NCBI RefSeq assembly: GCF_044597725.1 | Contig: NZ_CP139003.1 | Coordinates: forward strand, 2,542,001-2,606,000 | Source: Bermanella sp044597725 | GTDB taxonomy: Bacteria > Pseudomonadota > Gammaproteobacteria > Pseudomonadales > Oceanobacteraceae | Direction: 5' to 3' | Length of the DNA stretch: 64,000 nt | Shown: positions 1 through 10,800 of the stretch, piece by piece | Position numbering within the stretch: the first letter of the stretch is position 1 | Layout: each line of letters starts with the position of its first letter | Made by a program: the position numbers and the translations under genes | Notes under the pieces: model-generated | What the model saw: only the letters and a program-made list of their open reading frames with translations | Database searches by the model: none | Told to the model about the DNA's origin: nothing

Positions 1-152
1 TGCAAATAGTATAGTTTTTTGTGGGGTTATCTTTCTTAAATAAGAAACAAAAGGTGATAATGTCATGCACAACTACTCCGGTCATTATTTTTATTATCTT
101 GGTAGTAGTGAGATTACGAAATCTTTACCTTGTTTTGATTGGCTTAAGTGGT

Positions 153-1196
153 TTATTTTACTGTCACTTCAGCCAATTGAGAGCATGAGGCTTTCCCATT
201 CTGTCTAAACTCTATAGGGGTTTGCCCTGTCCAACGTTTAAAAGCACGGTAAAAGGTACTGGGCTCCGAAAAACCAGTAAGAAAAACAATCTGCTCAATA
301 GATTCATGGGTTTGTAGTAGCAAGTGTTTGGCTAACATACTACGATAATCGGCTAAGACTTGGTTAAAACTTGTGCCGGCTTGAGCCAAGGCACTGCGTA
401 AATATCGCTGGGACATACCTAATCGAGATGATACTGCATCCAATGTCACGTCTTGTGAGTCGAGAAGCTCCCCAATTATTTTTTTTACGTTGTTAATTAG
501 ATCTTGCTGTTCAAGGCGGGCCACATGCTCGGAGGCGAGCTGTTCGTGTAGCTTAACCAGCTCGGGTTGTGCATGATCAGACTTTACATCTAAAATATTT
601 TTATTGAATACCATCGCCGTATTTGCTTGGTTGAAGCGAACTGGGCACGCAAATATTGCTTCATAATCATGTTCGTAACCATCGGCAGAGAACATAAAGT
701 CCATGCGTTCAAGCGTAAATTCACCTTGCGTAACGGTTTTAAAAAACTGCATAACACCATAACTAATACACACCGTATAATGCCGGCTAAGGTCACGACC
801 TAGCACAGTATCTAAGACGAAGGTTGCTTGCTGGCCATCTATGTCTAAGTAACTCTGAACAACGTCTGATAATAGGCGCTGGTAGTTAAGTGCTCGCGTG
901 AGCCCATCACCAAAGGTCGGGCTACTTAAGAATAAATATTCAAGTACTTGCCCTCTGTACGGAGGTAAATGTTTAGCAACCTGTAGGCCTATGTGAGTGT
1001 TACCTGTTACCGATTCAGCTGCTTTCCAGAACTGGTGGGTGGCACTATGAGAGAATCGCTCTTGGCTGCCGTTAACATGCTTTTGAGTAACTCCCACCTG
1101 CCCGTAAATAGCGTTTACATCAAGGTTCATGGCCATCATGGCTTCGTGAACTAAGCGCAACAAATAAGCAGAGTCTTTCATGTGTGCTCCCAACAA
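153..1196 (-). CDS. AraC-family transcriptional regulator
   Basis: This 347-residue protein has the two-part layout of AraC regulators that carry an arabinose-binding-like N-terminal domain (about residues 20-210) and a C-terminal double helix-turn-helix (about 245-335). The second HTH ends in the family signature, visible as GFSEPSTFYRAFKRWTGQTP. It is a predicted cytoplasmic DNA-binding protein whose ligand cannot be read from sequence. It is divergent from the MaoC-like gene at 1345 across about 150 bp, so that gene is the obvious candidate target (inference). A second AraC regulator of the same build lies at 4088, and the two bracket an acyl-CoA locus. Confidence 0.9.
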   Translation of the reverse strand: MLGAHMKDSAYLLRLVHEAMMAMNLDVNAIYGQVGVTQKHVNGSQERFSHSATHQFWKAAESVTGNTHIGLQVAKHLPPYRGQVLEYLFLSSPTFGDGLTRALNYQRLLSDVVQSYLDIDGQQATFVLDTVLGRDLSRHYTVCISYGVMQFFKTVTQGEFTLERMDFMFSADGYEHDYEAIFACPVRFNQANTAMVFNKNILDVKSDHAQPELVKLHEQLASEHVARLEQQDLINNVKKIIGELLDSQDVTLDAVSSRLGMSQRYLRSALAQAGTSFNQVLADYRSMLAKHLLLQTHESIEQIVFLTGFSEPSTFYRAFKRWTGQTPIEFRQNGKASCSQLAEVTVK

Positions 1197-1344
1197 CTTA
1201 TATCCTTTAAAAACAAAGTACCCTGATTTTGCTATTTTTGTAACATACTTGTCTTATATTTTTTATTAAATTGAGCACAGCATCAAAAGCTGGCATGATT
1301 GCTAAAGCAGTCGAGTACAGTTTACCCAAATAAAGTAGGTTGTT

Positions 1345-2211
1345 ATGAATGCGCTCACACTAAAACACGTTCCTTCTATCCCTAGCTTATATTTTTTGGC
1401 TCTATGCAAAAATAAAGCACCCGTTACAACCGAATACCCGCTTGGTTTAGCGATTCGTGTTAACGATATTCATATTGACGAAAAACATTTAAAAAAGTTT
1501 CGTCAGTTTTGTCAGTGCGAATCAACAAATAACCATGTTCCTTTGCCTTATCTACACTTACTTTCATTCCGCTTACAGCTTAAGCTTTTACTGCGAAAAG
1601 AACTGCCTTTTCCCGTTATCGGGTTAGTACACATTGCCAGCTCTATGCGATACATACAGCGCCCTAACCCAGGCCAAGGCATCGACTTTATCTGTAGCGT
1701 GGAATCTATGGAGCAAACCGACAAGGGGCTTAAAACCAATATTCTAACGCAAGCTTATCAAAACCATATTCTGGTTTGGGAAAGTAATAACCATTATTTA
1801 TATCGTAATGTTAAAGCCGCCAGCCATGTCAGATCTGGCCAGCCGAAGCATTCGCAGAATATATCATTGCGACCCAATTGGTCGTTAGCGGCAAATTTAG
1901 GCAGGCGATATGCAACACTAACAGGGGATGCAAACCCTATACATCTTTGGTCATTCACAGCCAAGCTATTTGGCTTTAAGCAAACCATTGCCCATGGCAT
2001 GAGTATTGGCACCCTAGGCATTTATCAATTAGACCCAAAAGCCGACCCCGTAACCTTGTATTTGGAATTTAAAAAACCCGTGTATTTACCCAGCAAGGTT
2101 GTCCTTAGCGAGTTGGAGTCGTCACAAATAAATCAAGATTTAGAAAATGCCAAAGGCTTTGATGTCATGGGGACAGATGGGCAATTAAAGCTGCACGCCG
2201 AATATAATTAG
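1345..2211 (+). CDS. MaoC-like (hotdog-fold) dehydratase/hydratase domain protein
   Basis: The 288-residue product has a C-terminal MaoC/R-hydratase-like hotdog segment. The hydratase-2 motif is visible as YATLTGDANPIH with Asp195 and His200, followed by an AHGM segment. Proteins with this motif add water to trans-2-enoyl-CoA to give (R)-3-hydroxyacyl-CoA. The N-terminal half is probably a second, degenerate hotdog domain (inference from length). An acyl-CoA synthetase lies convergently just downstream at 2242-3900, which fits a fatty-acid or acyl-CoA pathway. The true substrate is unknown. The ATG at 1345 follows AGTAGG, a modest ribosome binding site. Confidence 0.75.
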   Translation: MNALTLKHVPSIPSLYFLALCKNKAPVTTEYPLGLAIRVNDIHIDEKHLKKFRQFCQCESTNNHVPLPYLHLLSFRLQLKLLLRKELPFPVIGLVHIASSMRYIQRPNPGQGIDFICSVESMEQTDKGLKTNILTQAYQNHILVWESNNHYLYRNVKAASHVRSGQPKHSQNISLRPNWSLAANLGRRYATLTGDANPIHLWSFTAKLFGFKQTIAHGMSIGTLGIYQLDPKADPVTLYLEFKKPVYLPSKVVLSELESSQINQDLENAKGFDVMGTDGQLKLHAEYN

Positions 2212-2241
2212 GCGTACAGATGAGAGCCGTTTAACAAGTGC

Positions 2242-3900
2242 TTACGCTACTTGTAAGGCTTCTGAGACTTGGGTTTGGGGTGCCCAGTTAATAAGCTCTT
2301 GGGCGTATTGATAAAAATGTTCCTCTACTGCATCGCGGCGTATTTTCAGAGTTGGGGTAATAAGACCCGATTCAACCGTCCAGGTTAACTGGGTTAGTAC
2401 CAAGGCATCAATACGTTCATGATGCTCCAATTGCTGATTCACTTTCCCTAAATGGTGAATAATCTCTTCTTCTACTTCTTCTTTCGGTAATGTCCGCGCT
2501 GTTTCCGATAGCTCAAGTACCGCAACCGGTTGCTTTCTACCCGACCCCATTAGACACGCCTGCTCAATATGTGGGTGTGCACACAACAGGGTTTCGATTG
2601 GCGCGGGGGCCACATACTTACCTTTAGATGTTTTGAATAATTCTTTTACACGACCAGTAATATGTAAAAAGCCATCTTCGTCAATGCGGCCTTTATCACC
2701 TGTATGATAATAGCCACCCTGCAATGCTTCTTGGGTTTTTTCTTCGTCTTTATAATATCCCAACATGAGGGCTTCGCTTTTAAATAGAATTTCCCCTTGC
2801 TCACTTATTTTTACTTCGTTGTGATCAAATGGTTTACCCACCGACCCCACTTGGCGATCATCAGGAAAATTAAATGTACCGTAGGCCATGTTCTCGGTCA
2901 TGCCATAACCTTCGACAATCGGGATTCCAATATCGTCAAACCACTCGATAAGTGCTTTGGGCATAGGTGATGCTCCACAGCCACAAATTCGCGCTTGATC
3001 TAAACCTAAGCCTTTGCGTATTTTCCACTTTAATAAACGCCCTAGTATTGGAATAGATGTTAAACGCTTAAACTTCGCCGCTCCTCCTAACTTAGAGAGT
3101 ATGCCTTCTTGAAACTTAGACCAGAGACGCGGTACGGCAAAAAACAAGGTAGGCTTAATACTATTTAGGTCGCGCGCAAAGGTATCAATAGATTCAACAA
3201 ACGAAATGCTAAACCAACCATAAAACGCTTGGCCTTCTACAATAACGCGTTCTGCCACATGGGCTAACGGTAAAAAACTAATGCCTCGATCATTTGGCCC
3301 TAAGCCAATCATATTTACGGCATTACCGGCAGCAAATGCATAAGCTTTATAAGTATGCACAGCGCCCTTAGGCTGCCCTGTTGTTCCCGATGTATAAACA
3401 ATGGTCATTACATCGTCTAACTCCGGTTGATTGACTTTAAAATCAGGCGGGGCGGGTATATCGACTAGCAAATCAAAACTATGATGAGTTGGGCCGCTAT
3501 AAAACTTAAAACCAATGGTCGGAAAGCCATCAGGAATACGGTCAATAACATCGTCATCGTTATCGTGTTTACCCACAAATAAGACTTTGGCTTCGCTATG
3601 CTCTAACACGTAGTGCACGTTACTTTTGGATTGACCAGGATATAAAGGTACCGAAACGGCACCTAACATCATGATGGCAATGTCTGAAATAATCCATTCA
3701 GCGCAGTTCTTCGACCATAGGGCAACTTTATCGCCTTTTTGCACACCAAGCTTCTTTAATTGAAATGCAATATTGCGAGCACGACGCTCAACGTCAGCCC
3801 ATGTATATTCATGAAATACGCCATCTTTAGGTTGACGTAGAAAGGCTTTTTGCGGCTGAGACTCAACCGCCGAATAAAATGAGGCCAATGGCGTTTTCAT
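2242..3900 (-). CDS. AMP-forming long-chain acyl-CoA synthetase
   Basis: This is a member of the adenylate-forming superfamily that activates a fatty acid with ATP and CoA. The AMP-binding P-loop YTSGTTGQPKG lies at about residues 169-179, followed by the EGYGMTE motif and the hinge region YYHTGDKGRIDEDGFLHITG. The reading frame is open to 3978, but I chose the ATG at 3900 because AGGGG sits about 6 nt upstream and the protein then begins MKTPLASFY, leaving 552 residues. It is divergent from the AraC regulator at 4088 and convergent with the MaoC-like gene. Chain-length specificity is not readable. The closest general class is the long-chain (FAA/FadD15-like) synthetases rather than classical FadD. 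Confidence 0.88.
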   Translation of the reverse strand: MKTPLASFYSAVESQPQKAFLRQPKDGVFHEYTWADVERRARNIAFQLKKLGVQKGDKVALWSKNCAEWIISDIAIMMLGAVSVPLYPGQSKSNVHYVLEHSEAKVLFVGKHDNDDDVIDRIPDGFPTIGFKFYSGPTHHSFDLLVDIPAPPDFKVNQPELDDVMTIVYTSGTTGQPKGAVHTYKAYAFAAGNAVNMIGLGPNDRGISFLPLAHVAERVIVEGQAFYGWFSISFVESIDTFARDLNSIKPTLFFAVPRLWSKFQEGILSKLGGAAKFKRLTSIPILGRLLKWKIRKGLGLDQARICGCGASPMPKALIEWFDDIGIPIVEGYGMTENMAYGTFNFPDDRQVGSVGKPFDHNEVKISEQGEILFKSEALMLGYYKDEEKTQEALQGGYYHTGDKGRIDEDGFLHITGRVKELFKTSKGKYVAPAPIETLLCAHPHIEQACLMGSGRKQPVAVLELSETARTLPKEEVEEEIIHHLGKVNQQLEHHERIDALVLTQLTWTVESGLITPTLKIRRDAVEEHFYQYAQELINWAPQTQVSEALQVA

Positions 3901-4087
3901 GGCGTCCCCTATGCTTATTATTGTATTTTTAGGTTGCATCCAATAGACCATAGCGCGCCGAGTATGTCTAGGACACAAACGGCCTAAGCACGAACGTACT
4001 TATGATTTTCAGTGGCACTATAATGCTGCACAAAGGCGGGCTCTTGTGTATGCTGATGTCGCCGTTTTACTAAACTAGAGCATTTAC

Positions 4088-5110
4088 ATGAGTATTCTTG
4101 ATTTTACCATCCCGCATCATTACGTGGTGGCTGCGCTGCGCGGGCCACAAGAGTATGAAATAGACATAAACAGCCTTTTGAAGCAATCGGGCATCGTAAG
4201 CGATGTTGTACATGAACCAAAATCTCGTGTGACAGCGGCACAATATGCTGAACTAATTAAAAATATTTGGCTGCAAATGGATGACGAATACATGGGACTA
4301 GCCAAGGTCAAAAGCCCCCTTGGTTCGTTTTCCATGATGTGTTTCGCGGTTATTCACTGCCCTACTTTAGAAAAAGCATTGCGTCGCGCTTATCGTTTTT
4401 ATAATTTGTTCCCTGAGCTACCCAAATTTGAACTCAGCATTGAAGACAATAACGTTATTGTTAAAGTTCAAGATAAAGATCTTTACGACCCCGACCACTT
4501 TTTAATTGAATCACTGTTAGTTATTTGGCACCGTTTTGGTAGCTGGTTAATTGGGCGGCGTATTCATTTATCATCCATTAGTTTGCGCTACCCTTCACCC
4601 AAACATCACCACGAATATCAACGGCTTTTCCATTGTGACGTTGCCTTTGATCAAACCTATACCGGGTTTTCATTTCCAGTTAAGTTTTTAAACGAAAAAA
4701 TAGTTCAAAGTGAAACCACGTTACGTCAGTTTTTAAAACATAGCCCTGCAGACTTACTTGCCCGCCCCGATGAAGGCAATAGCCTTGTTAGTCAAATTCG
4801 AAACATTATTGGCACCGATCTCTCTCAAGAGTTACCTAACTTTGAAGATGTAGCCGAGGCATTGCACATGAGCGTGCAAACGTTACGCAGAAGGCTAAAA
4901 GACGAGGGACTCACCTATCAAGAATTGAAAGATCAAATGCGTCGCGATAGTGCCGTATACTATTTAGAGCGCGGCGACTTAAGCATTCAAGAAATTGCCG
5001 AGCACTTAGGTTTTTCCGAGTCGAGCACATTTCACCGCGCCTTTAAGAAGTGGACCGGAATAACCCCAGGAGCCTATCGTGAAGGTGAAGACCACAGTCA
5101 TAGTACCTAA
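4088..5110 (+). CDS. AraC-family transcriptional regulator
   Basis: The 340-residue protein has an arabinose-binding-type N-terminal domain and a C-terminal AraC DNA-binding domain. The first HTH is near FEDVAEALHMSVQTLRRRLK and the second contains GFSESSTFHRAFKKWTG. It is transcribed away from the acyl-CoA synthetase gene with 187 bp between the two starts, an arrangement typical of a regulator and its divergent target. I infer control of the synthetase and perhaps of the MaoC gene. It is similar in build to the regulator at 153-1196 but clearly different in sequence, so it is not a recent duplicate. Confidence 0.9.
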   Translation: MSILDFTIPHHYVVAALRGPQEYEIDINSLLKQSGIVSDVVHEPKSRVTAAQYAELIKNIWLQMDDEYMGLAKVKSPLGSFSMMCFAVIHCPTLEKALRRAYRFYNLFPELPKFELSIEDNNVIVKVQDKDLYDPDHFLIESLLVIWHRFGSWLIGRRIHLSSISLRYPSPKHHHEYQRLFHCDVAFDQTYTGFSFPVKFLNEKIVQSETTLRQFLKHSPADLLARPDEGNSLVSQIRNIIGTDLSQELPNFEDVAEALHMSVQTLRRRLKDEGLTYQELKDQMRRDSAVYYLERGDLSIQEIAEHLGFSESSTFHRAFKKWTGITPGAYREGEDHSHST

Positions 5111-5192
5111 TGTGAGTGTTTGGCACATAGACGAAATGGCGTCATATTTGTACAATTATAGCTCTTAAATCAACACCTCAATTGAGCATTCC

Positions 5193-5510
5193 ATGAGTCA
5201 AAAGCCTTTATCAGAATTAGTTGAAGTGAAGCAAAGCTCAATCCACGGCAATGGCTTGTTCGCCAAAGTGGATATCAAAAAAGATACGCTTATTGGTCAC
5301 TTGGAAGGAAAGTCCGTTAAGCATGACGGTGCCCATGTGCTTTGGATGAATGATGGTAAAGACAAATTTAAGGTCGATAACGACCTCAAATACATCAATC
5401 ATAAAAAACAAGCTAACGTCGCCTACTACGACGATTATACTGTTATGGCCATTAAGAACATTAAATCCGGTCAAGAGCTATTTCATGACTACGGCGATGA
5501 CTGGGATTAG
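5193..5510 (+). CDS. Small SET-domain protein (putative lysine methyltransferase)
   Basis: At 105 residues this is almost nothing but a SET domain. Visible features are an N-terminal HGNGLFAK segment typical of SET entry, the central YINHKKQANV (the N-H motif that contacts S-adenosylmethionine), and a C-terminal ELFHDYG motif. There is no signal peptide and no partner domain. SET enzymes methylate protein lysines in eukaryotes and in some bacteria. The bacterial substrate here cannot be deduced. The gene stands alone between an AraC regulator and a cyclase. The ATG at 5193 was taken as the start although no strong Shine-Dalgarno is visible. Confidence 0.75.
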   Translation: MSQKPLSELVEVKQSSIHGNGLFAKVDIKKDTLIGHLEGKSVKHDGAHVLWMNDGKDKFKVDNDLKYINHKKQANVAYYDDYTVMAIKNIKSGQELFHDYGDDWD

Positions 5511-5514
5511 CCAC

Positions 5515-5533
5515 CCTGTTTACTGAAAACAGG
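5515..5533 (+). terminator. Stem-loop after SET gene, possible terminator
   Basis: A 7-bp perfect stem, CCTGTTT and AAACAGG, with a 5-nt loop lies a few bases after the stop codon. It has no following T-run, so termination is only a guess. Confidence 0.35.
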
Positions 5534-5641
5534 AGCCAGTTCACAGCTCTTTACTTCCGCTTTGCGTTTTTTACAGAAGCTAGTTAATGTTATAAGAGGC
5601 ATGCCTTTTATGCAGGTTACTTATATTAAAGGATAACGACT

Positions 5642-7024
5642 TTGCTTTCATCCCCACATCGTTTCCGCTTCCCCTTATTTTGGCAAATACTGTTGGCCAT
5701 TTTTGCATTGCTAGCATTTAGCCTAGGAACCTTCGCATTTTGGGCCCAAAGCAATTTGAATACGGTTTTACAAACCCAAGCCGATGCCTACGCCAACACA
5801 TTAGGCCTGCAAATCGCCAATAGCAGCGCCGAGCCCCTTATGGCCGATGACGCCTTTGCCCTTAACGTTATGCTTGATGGCATCACACAGGAGCATGAGT
5901 CGATACGTAGTTTGGTTATTTTAAACAATCGTGGTGAATTGGTGAGCGAAAGCAGCACAGATGCTGGCGAAGATGATGCTCACAAACAATATACTCAAGC
6001 AATACGCTTTCATGACGTGGTAGCAGGAACACTGCTAATGGAAGTAGATCTCAGCATTATTACCCAATCGCTGCATCGACTTGCAACCATGGTGACAATC
6101 ATGGCCAGTGTTTTGGTACTACTGGCCTTTGTCTTGGCGGTTGTTTTTGCCAAGCGCACCGCCAAACCGCTTATACATTTACAACATGCAGCCAACGATA
6201 TCGCCAACGGAAAACTCAATATAACCCTACCCCGCGCCAGTCACGACGAAGTGGGCGATTTGGTCCGCTCCATGGAGACCATGGTTCAAGGCTTAAAAGA
6301 CAAAGAAGCCATTGAACATAAATTCAGCTCTTACATTTCTAAAGATATTGCCAGCAGTATCCTTTCCGACTTGTCACAACATAAGCAACCGTTAACCACC
6401 ACAGAGGGCTCGGTGTTATTTATTGACTTGGTAGGCTTTACACAATTTTGCGATGTAAACAGTGCCGACGAGATTGCGGAAGTGCTTAATCAATACTACT
6501 TTTTAGCTCATATGGCAGCAAAAATGTACCGCGGCAGTGTCGATAACTTTATTGGTGATGGCGCCATGCTCACCTTTGGTGTACACAAGGACGATTCTAA
6601 GCACGCCATCAACGCTATATGTTCGGCACAAATTTTCATTCGCCTAATCGATATGATGAATGCGCAACGGGTCGAACAGGGTAAATCACAAATTAACGTT
6701 CGCCTAGGCATTCATTGTGGCGAACTTCTTGCTGGGACCATTGGTGATCAAGAACGCATGCACTTTAGTATTAGTGGCGATACGGTAAACCTTGCCTCTC
6801 GCTTGTGTGATCACGCCGATAATAATCGTGTTATGATTAGTGAATCTGTCATGCAGCACTCTTCTACAAAAGATGTGCTGTATACAGATGAAGCAAAAGT
6901 GATTACGGTAAAAGGCAAAAAGGCCCCTATACAGGCCTATCAAATTAGTCACCTTGCACCTAAATTCAACCGTTTACTGCAACAACAGGAAATGGAAATG
7001 GAGGCCTTACAAGCCCATGAATAA
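5642..7024 (+). CDS. Membrane-bound adenylate/guanylate cyclase with HAMP domain
   Basis: The 460-residue protein has an N-terminal membrane segment (about 13-33), an extracytoplasmic sensor stretch, a second membrane segment near 150-170, a HAMP linker and a class III nucleotide cyclase domain (about 250-440). The catalytic region shows VLFIDLVGFTQF and DNFIGDGAMLTF, carrying the two metal-binding aspartates. It would make cAMP or cGMP from the triphosphate in response to a periplasmic signal; the base specificity is not obvious. Translation starts at a TTG preceded by AAAGGA. Its last 8 bases overlap the lipoprotein gene that follows, so the two are probably co-translated. Confidence 0.9.
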   Translation: MLSSPHRFRFPLFWQILLAIFALLAFSLGTFAFWAQSNLNTVLQTQADAYANTLGLQIANSSAEPLMADDAFALNVMLDGITQEHESIRSLVILNNRGELVSESSTDAGEDDAHKQYTQAIRFHDVVAGTLLMEVDLSIITQSLHRLATMVTIMASVLVLLAFVLAVVFAKRTAKPLIHLQHAANDIANGKLNITLPRASHDEVGDLVRSMETMVQGLKDKEAIEHKFSSYISKDIASSILSDLSQHKQPLTTTEGSVLFIDLVGFTQFCDVNSADEIAEVLNQYYFLAHMAAKMYRGSVDNFIGDGAMLTFGVHKDDSKHAINAICSAQIFIRLIDMMNAQRVEQGKSQINVRLGIHCGELLAGTIGDQERMHFSISGDTVNLASRLCDHADNNRVMISESVMQHSSTKDVLYTDEAKVITVKGKKAPIQAYQISHLAPKFNRLLQQQEMEMEALQAHE

Positions 7025-7787
7025 TCAAATCTGGTTAATCATTGGCGTGTCTATTCTTACCTTGCAAGGCTGTAGTTTGGCGCCCACCTATCATGAACAA
7101 CAACCACTTAGCCCACTGCAAACAGAAACACTCACACGCTATGCCATTAAAGAGCATGTGGCCGAAGCTAATTGGCTTAAGGAACAATATAAATATCAGT
7201 CTTACTTAAAAGAAATCAAAAGACTTGATTGGTGGCGAGACAGTCGTGAGAATATTTTATTACAGCAACAGACCCTCGCCAGCACTTTGCTTGAACTGAG
7301 CCAAGAAGCCATGGATCAGGCCCAGTACACACTTGCGCAGCTCGCCCATGAACAAGCAACGGAACTGGATGAGAATATTAAGCGCCAAGCAAACTGGAAA
7401 GTGATATCCGATCAATTAAATCAACAAAATAAGAACCGACGTCAGCGATTATTAGTCGCCACAAGCCAAACGTTACGACAGGCTTTAAATGAAGAAAATA
7501 TAGACACTATACGCCAACTAGAAAACAAGATCCGTCAACAGGGGCTATCCGGCTCAACCATTAAGGCGCTGCTTAAGCGGGCCGACAACCTTAAACAACA
7601 AAAATTTAACGAACACGAAGCCAAGGGTGACCGCTTTTATCGCTTAGGCAACATTGATGCAGCCATAGAAGAATGGAAAAATGCTCAGCGCTGGCTGTCA
7701 GACCGCAGCACCCTTAACGATAAGCTACAAAGGGCGCAAAAAATCCAACAAAAACTAGAGTCTATTCGCCAATCCCAGTCGAATTAA
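7017..7787 (+). CDS. Lipoprotein coupled to the cyclase gene
   Basis: I placed the start at the ATG at 7017, inside the end of the cyclase gene, because the product then begins with a classical signal and the lipobox LQGC near residue 20. The mature 230-odd residues are rich in Gln, Leu and Arg, predicted helical, with repeat-like segments such as ALAQLAHEQATEL resembling TPR-type helices. The 8-bp overlap with the cyclase argues for co-expression and perhaps a sensory or scaffolding role at the envelope. I do not recognise a named family. Confidence 0.75.
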   Translation: MNNQIWLIIGVSILTLQGCSLAPTYHEQQPLSPLQTETLTRYAIKEHVAEANWLKEQYKYQSYLKEIKRLDWWRDSRENILLQQQTLASTLLELSQEAMDQAQYTLAQLAHEQATELDENIKRQANWKVISDQLNQQNKNRRQRLLVATSQTLRQALNEENIDTIRQLENKIRQQGLSGSTIKALLKRADNLKQQKFNEHEAKGDRFYRLGNIDAAIEEWKNAQRWLSDRSTLNDKLQRAQKIQQKLESIRQSQSN

Positions 7788-7855
7788 ATTGGGCAATGCC
7801 CTATACAGCGCTATACTAGGTTCATAGATTTTTATGGCTTGGGGAGGATGCATTC

Positions 7856-10800
7856 ATGGTGGATTTTTTGCTGGACCCTTCCAGTATTAATAAGGACTCA
7901 ACCCCCTCTCTTCGCGCCAAAATCAACCCACTCTATTTGACCGATGAGCAAGATTTTGTTCAGGCGCTGCTTGATACCTTCTCCGAAATGGGCAATGAAG
8001 AGTTTAACCAAAAGGTCGAAAAATTAGTCGAGGCCATCCGCCAGCAGCATAGCCAATCGATATTGCACCAGCTGTTACAAGAATACGACCTGAGTACTGA
8101 CGAAGGTATTACCCTAATGTGCTTAGCCGAAGCATTAGTCAGAGTACCCGATACCGCCACTGCCAATGACCTTTTAATTGATAAAATTTCAGACCGCGGC
8201 TGGCAACATCATTTAAACAAGAGTGAATCGTTTTGGGTAAATGCGGCCAGCTGGGGTTTAGCACTTAGCGGGCGCATGCTTAGACCGAAAAAGCCTCATC
8301 CTAGCGAAGCCATCAATGGCCTTGTTAATAAATTAACTGTCGGCATCACCCGTGAAGCGGTAAATCGTGCTATTCGGATACTCAGCGAGCAGTTTATTTT
8401 TGCCGAAAGTATCGAACAAGCTATTGGTCAGTCTCAAAAGCTAGAGCCGCAAAATATATGTTGTTCGTTTGATATGCTAGGCGAGCAAGCCGTCACCGAG
8501 CAAGATGCCCTCCGCTACATGATGGCATATCAAAATGCCATTGAAACCGTTGCACGCGGCAATCAAAAAAAACAATCGCTTAAAGATGATGTATCTATAA
8601 AGTTGTCGGCATTACACCCTCGCTATGAACCTAGCCAACAACATTATGTTATACCGGAATTGGTTAATCGGGTACTTAAGCTCACAACCTTGGCAAAGGA
8701 ATTAGGCGTACCTATAACACTGGATGCAGAAGAACAATACCGACTCGATATATTGCTACAAGTGTTCGAATCGGTATTTAGTCATCAAACCATGGCCAAC
8801 TGGGAGCAACTGGGGATTGTTGTTCAAGCATATGGTAAACGCGCTCTTGCGATTACCCATTGGCTTTATGCGCTTGCTCAAAAAGAAGAAAAACGCATTC
8901 CTCTGCGCCTGGTAAAAGGTGCTTATTGGGATAGTGAAATTAAATGGGCACAACAAAGTGGGCTGTCCGATTACCCTGTGCTTACGCAAAAAGCCAGCAC
9001 CGATTTAAACTATTTAAATTGCGCACGCTTTTTATTATGCCAACAAGCCGTTTGGCTAGAACCCAAATTTGCCAGTCATAACGCTTGGACCGTACAGTAT
9101 ATTCTAGAGATGAACAGTCAGGTACCGTTTGAATTCCAACGTTTGCAAGGCATGGGTAACGCGCTGTATAAATCTATTGGGGAACAAACCGATATACCGT
9201 GCCGTATTTATGCGCCGATTGGTAAACATAAAGATGTTTTACCTTACATGGTACGCAGGCTCATAGAAAATGGTGCCAATACGTCTTTTGTATTTCAGGT
9301 ACAAGACCCATACATGCCCATGCATACTTTGGTACAGCACCCGGCTGATTTTTTAATTCAATCATCTATTGCTAACCCGAATATCCCCAACCCGAAAGAA
9401 ATTTTCGTCGATTATCCTAATAGCTCGGGGTTAGAGCTAGGCAACGATCAAATCTATCATCATACCATGGATAAAATTTTACCTTTCCATGAAGAATATT
9501 ATGAAGTTAATTGTTTAATTAATGGCGAAGAATATCGTGGAGAAAACTCCACTGAACTGTTTAGCCCAGTGGATGGTGAAACGCTAGGAGCTGCGTATTA
9601 CTGCCAAAATGACACTTTATCGTTGTGCATCGAGTTTTTAGCCAACCAGCCAATTACTCCAGAATCGGTAGAGCTAACTTGCCAACGTATTGATAATTGC
9701 GCTGATTTAATTCGTAAAAACCAATACGAACTTATGTACTTGTGCATGAAAGAAGCAGGAAAAACTCTGCCAGCGGCGCTCAATGAAGTCCGTGAAGCCA
9801 TTGATTTTTGCCATTACTACGCCCGTCAGGCACAAAAGATGTTTGCCGACCCCGTTATTCTTGATTCCGTAACTGGTGAAGAAAATCTACTGACTTATCA
9901 ACCTAGAGGCAATGTACTTTGCATTAGTCCATGGAATTTTCCTCTATCCACTTTTGTTGCACAAATTTGTGCCGCATTAGCAAGTGGCAACCGTGTCATT
10001 GCAAAACCTGCACGACAAACTTCGATTATCGCAAACCGCGTAATTGAATTACTTTTAGAAGCAGGCATTACCCCCAGCAAACTACTTTTTCTGCCGGGAG
10101 AAGGCGCTAGCATAAGCCACGCATTAATTAAAAGCAGGCATATCGATATGGTTTGCTTTACTGGTTCCACCGAAGCCGCAAAGCAACTTCAGGCATGGCA
10201 ATATGAATACAGCCGAGGGTTTAAACCCCTACTTGCAGAAACAGGTGGGCAAAACGTTATGTTTGCCGACAGCACTGCCCTACTAGAACAACTCATCCAT
10301 GATGTTATTGATTCAGCGTTTGATAGTTGCGGACAACGTTGCAGCGCATTACGCGTACTGTATATTCAAAAAGACATCAAAGATGTTTTCTATCAAATTC
10401 TGCAAGGGCGTATGGCTTTGCTCAACGTTGAGTCGCCTTTTTTGCGCAGCACCGATCTTGGTCCTGTTATCGACCAAGACGCTAAAAACCGGTTGCAACA
10501 ACACATAAGCTGGCTGCAAAAAAATGCAAAACACGTTGCTACCGCACCTTTACCCGAACAGCTGCCCAGCGAGCTGTATATAGCACCAAGCGCTTGGGAA
10601 ATTGAGGATATTAGCCAACTAGAAGAAGAACACTTTGGCCCAATACTGCATATTATTCCATTTCACCATGATGATTTGGATGAAAAAATACAACAAGTAA
10701 ATGACATGCAATATGGATTAACGCTAGGTATTCATTCACGTAACCAACGCTGGATAAACTATATTACCGATAAGGTTGACGTGGGAAATGTGTACATCAA

